Under the pieces are notes generated by a model. The model made no database searches, was not told the DNA's origin, and was given only the letters and a program-made list of their open reading frames with translations. A DNA stretch of 64,000 nucleotides, from contig JBAMJV010010132.1 of assembly GCA_037951105.1 (NCBI GenBank), positions 21,512 to 85,511 on the forward strand. The letters are read 5' to 3'. This DNA is from Echinarachnius parma. Taxonomy: Eukaryota; Echinodermata; Echinoidea; Clypeasteroida; Echinarachniidae. Positions 1 to 10,300 of this stretch are shown here, one piece after another. Position numbers and translations under genes: made by a program. Every line of letters starts with the position of its first letter. The first letter of the stretch is position 1.

Positions 1-1272
1 CGAGGAGATATATCTACCTGAGGTATGCATTTATTTATCACGGTTTTTTGCTCATTCGCCTTCCTCCTCATTTCCTAATTTTCTTCCTCCTCCTCCTCCT
101 CCTCCTCTTGATCTGTTTCTTCTCTCTTTTCTCCCTCAACAGTTCAATTCTAGTATAAATTATATGTATACTGATCATCGCTCGTTGTCATCTTTGTCAC
201 TATATTTTCATGGACAATATGATGACAATGGTATAAACAAAAGCAAAGGGATTTTTAGGATAATTTTATCTCTGACATCATTATTTTATCTATAGACTGA
301 TAAAGAAAAGCATTGGATGAAGTCATGTAATTCTCGTACTCTAATCCAGAAACCTGGGGGTGTATTCTGAAGTTAAAATTTATTTTATCTACGTCATATC
401 TACGTCACTAAAATATATTTTAGCAAATCGCTATTTCTTATATACAGGGTACTATTTTAGTGACGTAGATACAATCAATTTTAGCTTAAAATCGTTTTCA
501 GAATACACCCCATGGTCTTTACTAACACGGAAATTGCGCATTTTGCCTTTACAATTTCAGAACTATACAGGTTTCGTCACCACAGTCCAGGCTACGGATG
601 AAGACGATGGCATAAATGCTAACATCACGTATCAGTTCGACGTGGCTGCCGGATCAGGGGACTATTCACAATTCACCCTGGACCAAGTCACCGGCGAGAT
701 CAACATTGTGACCGTCACAGATCGGGAAGAAGTGGAAACGTACATCGTAAGTATATATTTTCAGTTGTTATATCTGAATGAAAAGGGGTTAGAATTGTTG
801 ACCTGGATTACAAATCCCTGAAAAACAACATAACACACTCTTTTGCTTCGGGAGGTAATAATAATAACAAACAGTTCTTGAATAGCGCATATCACACCAA
901 GGTTTGGGTCTCTATGCGCAGAGGGATACATATTAGAAGGGGATAGGATGAATACAGAGATATATAAGAGATAGAGGGGAAGAACGAATGCTAACACAAG
1001 TGACAATGTAAACAACAAAAATATATAACTATTATTTATACCACTTGAACGACAATGTGGCGTTGTTAAAAAAAAACCAAATAGCTGAACACAATGAACC
1101 TGCAATTCATAGACATTTCTCCAAAAACATTTAGTTAATTTGTTTTTCTATAATAATCCAGCTGACAGTGCAAGCCATCAACAAGCATGCCGAGCCCTCT
1201 AGATCGTCTGAAGTCACGTTCTCTGTGGTGGTCAACGATACAGACGACAATCTACCGCTCTACTGGGGAGAA
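1..1272 (+). CDS. Gene 1 exons 1-3: EC repeat
   Basis: Exon 1 (1-22, cut by the window edge) ends ..IYLPE before gtatgc. Exon 2 (561-746) begins NYTGFVTTVQATDEDDG after a tttcag acceptor, so the Ca2+-binding PEN motif is split exactly by a phase-0 intron. Exon 2 carries the FTLDQVTGEI strand typical of EC repeats and ends TYI before gtaagt. Exon 3 (1162-1272) holds LTVQAINK and the closing VVNDTDDNLP linker. The Ca2+ ligands E, DxD and DxxDN are intact, so this repeat should bind calcium. Confidence 0.88.
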
Positions 1273-4200
1273 GTAAGTTAATGTGGTGTCTCTTTTGCTT
1301 GCTGTTAGTTGCTTTGTTTTTGTATTGATTTTAGGGCATTTAATAGCCTACTACCCAAAGTCTTCCGGAGGCACTGCCCCCTGAACCCCACCCGTGCTTT
1401 CGCGCTCGTAGGTTGGAACCCCCTCGAAATTCCTTGATTCCATGGGTTATAGATTACCGAAGTGTGATGACACATATATTACTGGTTCTAAACAATGTCA
1501 GGCAAGTAATGAATTTGTGATCTAGCGCTTGCTACAAACAATAATCGTCTTCGGAAATAATATCGCTAGTGATATTCGTTTGTCTCGCAATGTATGGTCA
1601 ACTAGGAATCTAAAAGATCACGACGTTTCGTGTGCCGCTGCAACACTTTGTCAAATGATATAATCTAATGTAGACAATCGGTATTTATGCTCTACCGTGG
1701 CTCCCAACGCAGAATCTCACATAAGCGAGCACGTTCCCGATAGTTCAAAAACGGGCCGCGTCGATTGGCCGGTGCACACGGGTACTCAACCAATCAACGG
1801 GACACTGGTTCGGTCCGCCTACCGAACCAGCGTACGATACGTCGCCATGACACTCCCCTACCATCCGGCCCCCCACCGGTTGATTCGAACCCACGGTCGA
1901 GCCGACCCACCTTCTTGCTACAACGCTCATATCTACGTATCAATTTCAGGGCAGGGCGCCCGTATGTTCAATCAATAATAGTAAATATATTATCCATTGC
2001 GGATATAGTAATCGTCTTGCTTCTATCCACTTCCAAAAGCCCGAATGAAAGGCCAAGTTGTTCTAAACCATATGGTTATACTATGTGGCAATTTGCTGGT
2101 AAATCACTTGAGCATAGGGAAGATCGGTACCAAATACATGCAAGAGAGAAATAAGGCACCATACAAATACTCAAACGCAACATTGTAAATTATGGCTGGA
2201 TAATTGTATGTAATCTTATATGGATGTAGTGTTTGTCCTTCAGCGAGTCAATTTATCCACAATTGCTGCTCTCTACCCAGGTGTATAAATAGGTACCCGA
2301 TAGGACAGGAGGTGAAAGCCTTTATGTGAACGATCTTCTCAATGCCCATGAGCCGCTTGGAAGAAATGCTCCCCAGGGAATGGAGATGGTGCACACAATG
2401 TGTGCTGGTTTGCATTGTATCATATACCGGGGATAATATCATTGTAAAGCGCTTAGAGATGATTATCAATCATATAAGGCGCTATATAAATTGAATATAT
2501 ATCGTAAAACACTCACTAAAAATGTTTGTTATGAAATATTTCCTTTTCAATTATTTGCTATCTATATACTCTGTTTACCGTAGAACACAGACTACCGTGA
2601 ACCACGTGAGCCTACCGCGCTGACCGTCATAGAAGAAGAAGGAGCAGGAACTTCTGTGGGGTACGCCCCGGAGGCTGAAGACAAGGATGGAGAGTTGTTT
2701 AACAAGACCTACTACTTCATAGTCGGTACGTAGTATTCGGTCATTTTTAACAGATGAGAAATGTATAAACAATATATAGAAAGGTACATACCCTAAGACG
2801 CAAACAAAACAAAACAAACAGACAAACAAACAATAAAACAGACACAAAATCCAGCAAACACAAGATAATAAACAAAACAAACACAATTGCTGCTATCTAC
2901 CCAGGTGTATACATGGGGACCCGGTAGGAGGTGAAAGCATATATGTAAAGGATCTTCTCAATGCCCATGAGCCGCTTGGAAGGCATGCTCCCCAGGGAGT
3001 GGAGATGGTGCACAATGTGTGCAGGTTTGCATTGTATCCTATGACCGGGGGTAATATTATCATTGTAAAGCGCTTAGAGATGATTATCAATCATATTAGG
3101 CGCTATATAAATCGAATATATTATTATTATTTTGTATGGACTCAAACAGACAAACAAACAAACAAACACACAAACACACAAACACACACTCAAACAAACA
3201 CACACACACAAATCATACTGTTAATGCTTCTTTTCTTTCTGTTCGCCTGAAGACGGAAATGAGGACGGCTACTTCGTTCTGGACCAAGAGTCTAGACTGA
3301 TCTCCTTGGCTAGATCTATCGACCGAGAGACCATTTCAGAAGTCAGTCTGGTCATAAGAGCAGACAGCGATCCCCAGTTCGAACCGCAGGGCGACACCAT
3401 CGACCCGACCTTCGATCATCAGATGGCAAGGGTTATGATTACGGTTACCGACATCAATGACAACGGACCGGTTTTCTCACATGACGATTACTACTCCGGT
3501 AGGTCGATAACGAGTTTATTGTAATTTGATGATATAATATTTTGTTTTACCGTGATTATCTCATGTCACTGTAAATGCACAGAATGGACAATTTTCCCAT
3601 AAAAACTTATGATAGTAAAGTCACTTGACCTTTTAATAAAGTAATAAATAATACACATAGATTGATAGGGGATAAACTTATACCCACAAATGGGTCAGTT
3701 GATTTTTGCAATACAATTTAGCCTCAAATGCTTCTACAAATCAAATTCATTACTCCTTAAGTATTCGTATAAATAACACCGACCCTCAGGCATGTAAAAA
3801 ACAAAACAAAATAAGTTTCAAACCAGGTTATAATCTGCTTTAACGTGCCTGCTCATTTAATTTCGATGGTTTGGGGACCTTTTCGTTTAATAGAAGAATC
3901 GTTGCACATTATTGAGCCCTCCGGGAACTCGGTCCTCATGATGATTAAAAGAAGGTCTAAAATATGACATATCTTTCATGATACACACTATTTGAAATGC
4001 CCTAAATTGTGAGTATGTCATCTATTCTCTGCAGGGGTTTTATACAGCACGTTATTCGGTGAATTCATCATCCGGGTTACTGCAGAAGATGCAGACGAGG
4101 GTACAGCTGGTACCACACTATACTCCATAGACGAACAGTGCTCTTATGATACAGGTACGTACATCGACAAATACATATATAGGTGTCCATGAGTGTAAGA

Positions 4201-4299
4201 CAAAATATGATGATGATGGTTAAAATGACGATATTGGTCATTATAATAAAAATTATACTATGGCTGCTACTAATACTATTACTGCTGCTGCTGCTGCTG

Positions 4300-4333
<34 letters not shown>

Positions 4334-7300
4334 AACATGTACTACTACTACTACTACTACTAATAATAATTTTATTATAACTACTTCTAATTTTACTCTA
4401 CTAATACTACCTTTACTAATTTAGTAGCTTTAAAATCATTTAATTCACATTTTGTTAATGATACATAATAATGAGATTTTCTGGGCACGTTTACTTTAAA
4501 GCCCAAGTCCAGTTTCGGGAAAGTAGCCGAATACATCTATATTGATCAATATTGTTGAATATGTATTGAAATAGGGCTTGTGTGGTAAAATACGAACCTA
4601 AGCATCGTTAAATACAGAAATATCGGAAGAAATCCAATATCCGTCTGTGAAATTCATAAATCCACCGCCCGTTCAGACCTGTCAGCGCCGCTAGCGCTGG
4701 GGGAGATATCGACAAGCTAGGGACAAGCCCGTATATAGCGAACACCTCGTGTACACCTCGTGGTCGTAATATACGTAGCGTATGAGCGATTCCGCGTTGG
4801 CGATATCTATCCGGCCCTAGATCAATTCATAATTTTGCAAATATATCAATTAGTAGGCGGTTTCTTGGCCAAATTTGGATAATCCTATATTAGTACAATT
4901 ATATTCTTTCACATTATTGGTAATAAGAGCTTCCATTTCATTTTTTTGAGAGGAGGGCGTTTCCAAAACTGGCCTTTACCTTTAAATAAAATAATGTTGA
5001 CAAATCTAGAACACTTGCATTTTGATATTCTTTCTTTTGTTGAAGTTTGGTAACATTATTACATACATTTTCGTCATTATAACATACAAGTAAAGCATAT
5101 GTAACATTTATAAATTATCATTATTCCTGACTTATATTTGAATTGCAGCTGGAAACCCGAACTGTGACCTTAAGGCCTTCAGGTTTCCCTCGCCCGAGGA
5201 GGGCGACATCATTGCTGCTCTCAGCTTTAGCGGCGTGGACGAGTCTCTCACGAACTACTACACCGTCACCATCCGGGCTACTGATCCCGAGAGTAATTTC
5301 ACCGACACGACCGTTTTGAACGTAAGTCTCTCTGATACTACTAAAAGAGGAGGTTGTGTTTGTTTGTTTGTCTGTCCGGCTAAGCAAATCGCAATGCCTT
5401 GAGGTATGAACCCCACCTTCTAGGTGATGATTGCTACTACATTTAGGGAGGTAATGGTCAAAGTGTATCAAATTACATCAAACGGAAACAAATTGATGTC
5501 AGATTAAAACAAATCCCCGATCAAAACGTTTGAAAATCAAAACCCATTTTATTCTTCCGTTATCTTATACGCCAAACAATGTAGCACAGGAGAAGTGGGA
5601 AGGTTCCTTGTGATTCAAGTTGAAATTGACAAATGTAATGCTTCACTCAAATTAAATTTTCTCTTTTAATCATTATTTTGACACGAACTTTCAGTTGTAC
5701 TATCTCACGGAATACGATCAGCTCAATGTAGTCTTCAGAGACGAGCTCGACAACATAATCGTTGAGCAAGACAGTTTCAGTTCGTAAGTACATATTGAGA
5801 TATAATAATACTAATCATAGGCACTTATAGAGCGCAAATTGGAATAAAGCCTCTAAACTTATTATTTTGTATATTATAGACAGTTTTACCATTTTAAGAT
5901 GCATGTATATTAATTCTGACATTAATTATTCATTAAAATATATTGATACATTTTCAAAATTGATTTTTATTTGTATTTATGTCTTTATGTATGTATGTAT
6001 TTATTTTATTATTATCATCATTATTATTAATTTGTTTAGGGGTTAGCATGTGTAAAGGTTTCCTCCGTATTAATATAACACTATGAAATATGTTTTCAGT
6101 AACTATTGTTTTCAGCGTTTAACGACGTATATTTCCTAGATTGACCTTATTGGCATGCATGAGGGTGTGTCAATAGCATGAGTGCATTATAAAGTAGCAC
6201 CTGCTGGAATGCTCCCCAGGGAGTGGAGAAAGTGCACAATATAGTGCGGAAGTGTATTAAATGGCCGAGTTGTACATAGTAGATGCAGGTCCCTCTGGGA
6301 AAACAGAGCAAAAAGAGCACTGAAGAGGCTAACTTGGATAAAGAACACTACAAAAAAATAAAAAATAGAGTGTGATACCAAGCTTTTCCGGGCGTACACC
6401 GTATTAGTTGTATTATTTTCCATTCGTAATGCGCTTAAACATCAGTATGAAGCGCTATATAAATAGTATGTATTATTATTATACCATCTACTGATATCCC
6501 CTCGCGGTCGAAGAAAAATGAAGACAAATTATTGACAAGAATGTTTATGTATCACTTAAGCCCATGATCGGAATCGGTCTTGCTTTTAATCTTTGACAAT
6601 ATAATATCATTTGTTCCCGTTTCCTTCACTACCCTTAGTTTGATGAAAGAGATCGTTGAGAGTGATAGCACCTACAAGTACCCCAATGTCACCGTCAATA
6701 TCGATGATGTGGATTATCTCAAGGATGATGACGGAACACCAATTGTCATCCAAGATCCGTCGTTGTAAGTGATGCAGGAGCTCTCAAATGACCATCACTA
6801 GCGTAGATTATCACACTTCAAGAGCTGTCTTCGCATTTAGTATCAACATTATTTTCGTGTATTTTATGTTAAGTACATAATAAAGACAAGTATCTATAGT
6901 GAACTATTAACATTATTTTCGTGTATGTTATGTTAAGTGCATAACAAAGAGTATCTGCAATCATGGTAATACTAAACCTAAACATCAGTCTTCATATTAT
7001 CTTCATCTGTCTTGATACTATAGTGGACTATTAACATTATTTTCGTGCATTTTATGTTAAGTACATGATAAAGAGTATCTGTAATCATGGTAATACTAAA
7101 CCTGAATATCAGTCTTCATACTACGCTGTACGGTAGGATTATGGGGTAGAGTAAAAAGTCGGATATAAAAGAAAACTTTGGGGATTTTCTCCAAATTTGA
7201 ACTTGTAAAGGTGCATAATTATTCAAGTTACACAATTATATCAAAGGTGCACCTGTAAAGTGTCAGATATCGCCCGAAATTACATTTGAGACTTCAATCC

Positions 7301-10300
7301 TGTACCAAAATCATTGTAAGATATGTCCGATTGAAAAAGAACACTGCTTTCCTGGTTAAAAAAGCAAAAATTTGCGTCAGCTTTTACAACGAATTACTGT
7401 ATAACGTGTATGAGGGTTATGACCGTTCATTAACGCTCTTGAGCTGAATGATTATCAATGATGGATATTGTCATACTTAAGGGGCATTTGAAAGGAATAA
7501 CCTTTTTTTTATTCTTCTCTTACCATAAACAAACCAACACGGTAGAAGAGAAATGTGGAAGCTCCAAGTAATTTTCGTGGAGTTAGACACTTTACAGGCC
7601 TCCCTTTAAAGATAATGGACCTGTGTCACCTATCATTAAGTATGGAATATTAAAAGCAATACAATATATCTGTTTCAATGTTCAATGTTAACTATTAGTA
7701 TTCATCATCTCTTTCAGACGTAAGAGACGGGATACACCTGTCATGACTGAGTACAGAACGCTAATGAAACTACACGTTATAAATAACTTCAATAACACGG
7801 TCATCCCGCCTGATCAAATTCAATAGTAAGTAAAAAATGAAAATATTAAAACATTCACGTATCGGTATATGATAGAAAGTCTGTTTATTTCATATGACCC
7901 ACATTTCCCAAGCTTCAACACATAACGTGCCAAGTGCTTGCAATGCAGCTACTGATTAGATGCCACGTCTATTATTGCACTCAATGCCCATTGTATTGTG
8001 CGGTGGCATTGTATACGTAAGTGGCTCTATTGTTCAGTGCACACCCTAATATTCAGATAATATGGGGCATTTGCTATTCATTAGATTCCTTTCAAATACC
8101 CAAGAAGCAATTTAGCTGTGGCATTCCATTCAATTTTGGGTTCATTAATGTTTGACAATTTATTGACATATCTTTGTTGTTAAGGATTGAGTTCAAAGTG
8201 AATAACAGAAAACATGTAGTATGAGGTGGACAGTACACGGAATGTGATACTGTATTCACAATAATTATGCAACATTTATATTTACTTATCATTTTATTTG
8301 CAAGTATCCTTTACATCATAATTATTATCAATTTATGTTTATTCGATCAATAAATAACAAGTTTATACATATAATGTCATGTATAAGTATATATATATAT
8401 AAGTAGTCAAACAAAACGTTACAACAACACTGTAAGGACTAAGGAAACATAGTTTCTTTCCAAATTTTCGCCCATAAGGTTTCGCCAGGGATTTATTTGA
8501 ACTGATCTGAGTTAACACAACTCAATTTGAATGTATATAAATAGGTACATGTATATATGACATAAATAATATAATAATTATGTAACCTTTGCATTATTTT
8601 TGCAGTATTGTTGATCACGCTGACAGTAAACATACCCAGCAACTGGAGTATTATCAAGTCGAGGAAATTTCAGTGAGTGTAACACATACGTTTTCTGTAC
8701 TAAATCATATTTAATCATAATCTGTGCCAAATATTTTTATCACGCAATTTATTGGGGGACTCACGTTATCTATTTTTCCCCCAGAGATTTTCCCATTATG
8801 TTTTGTATTTGTTCTTTAAATTATTGGGGAGGAGGGGAGGGGGGGGGGGGGGGGGGGGCACGTCGTGCTCCCCGTATTCTGGTTTGGCGATGAATTTATC
8901 TAAAAGGCATTATGTTGCTCTCATTACTCGTATAATGCACTAAATTTGCATGCTTTCTTGCTTTCTTTTTTTAACATACAAAATGTATCAAAGAAATTTA
9001 TCCACCATTGGTAAGAGATTGTAATAAACACACTCACAAACCCGTTACATGTATGCAGATGCGTTCATGGCAACAACACAAGCCATGTGTGTTAGCATCA
9101 ATTAAATCAACTATTGCAGTACATACATACTGTAATATAACAATTTATTGTATTTTCCTCTAATTCTATAACACCATCGAGATTATAACTGGAATCGTCT
9201 TCCAAATCTTGTTCGATCAGTTAACACCCTCAGTACATTTAAATCTCAATTAAAAACCTACCTGCATCCTAAGGTATGTTAATATCATATTGAAGTATGT
9301 TTTTTTATTCACACGTATTTACTTATATAGTTGGCCTATCTATTGAACGATTTGTATTTATAATTATTGTTTTTGTTCGTTTTTAAGCGCTTTGTATCAT
9401 TTGCGGGTTTTTTTTGTGTGTGTGCAAAAAACGCTATATAAATGAGGTAATTATAACTGAAATGCAATTATTGTCTAATACCTTCTTTCAGTACAAGGTG
9501 ACGGTCCCGGTATCTGACCCTCTGACCGCGGCGATGACGTCCAGCTTTGTCCTAGCTGGAGCGATGCTATTATTCTTATTGCTGGTCCTCCTCATTTACT
9601 TCTGCAGAATAGGCTCGTACGTATCAAACAGTCGGCGTTGCTGTAATTGTTTAAGGTCTTGATTGATTGATTTGTTGTTTTTTGATTGATTTTAGTTGTT
9701 CAAAATGATCTTTTGTTTAAAGGCTAGTTTGACTAACATAAGATGCTATATTTTCTAATAGTTTTTACCATTTGATGAGAATTTTGATATATTGTACATT
9801 GTATAATTTTGTTGAATTGGTAAATAAATACATTCAATTAAATTAATTTCAATTCAAATTAATTATCGTTTCAAATAATTGTTACCACTGCGAATTAAGC
9901 GTTTATTTTTTTATGATATCTTTTTATGCTATTACAAGATGGAAGGATCTTATTATCCCTCTTGTGAAAGAAAAATGAATACCGCAGTAAACTTGTCTAA
10001 CGTACTACAATGCCATGACCCATCTTTCTTATGATAGGGAGAATATCTGATATCTACCTTTTCAAAAATGCTAGTTCTGATACTGCCTTTTATTCTTATC
10101 TAGTACTATTTTAGGATTGAAATGTAACCATTTTGGATGCATTAATTTACAGATTAGACTGGTTGCTGTATCATATTTGGTGAATCTCTAACATGTCATT
10201 TAAATGCTACATTCCTGAGAAGTAAACGGCGAAACCAAATCACATAAAGTCTTGTTAATTCTGACAATAATGATTCTCCTGTCTATTGAATGTTTATCTT

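Noticed and set aside
1697..2154. Overlapping open frames of 93 and 129 codons
   Set aside because: GC-rich repeat with open frames on both strands, no domain, partly shared with another copy at 20483.
4183..4380. Leucine-rich open frame
   Set aside because: Product of the CTG/CTA microsatellite.
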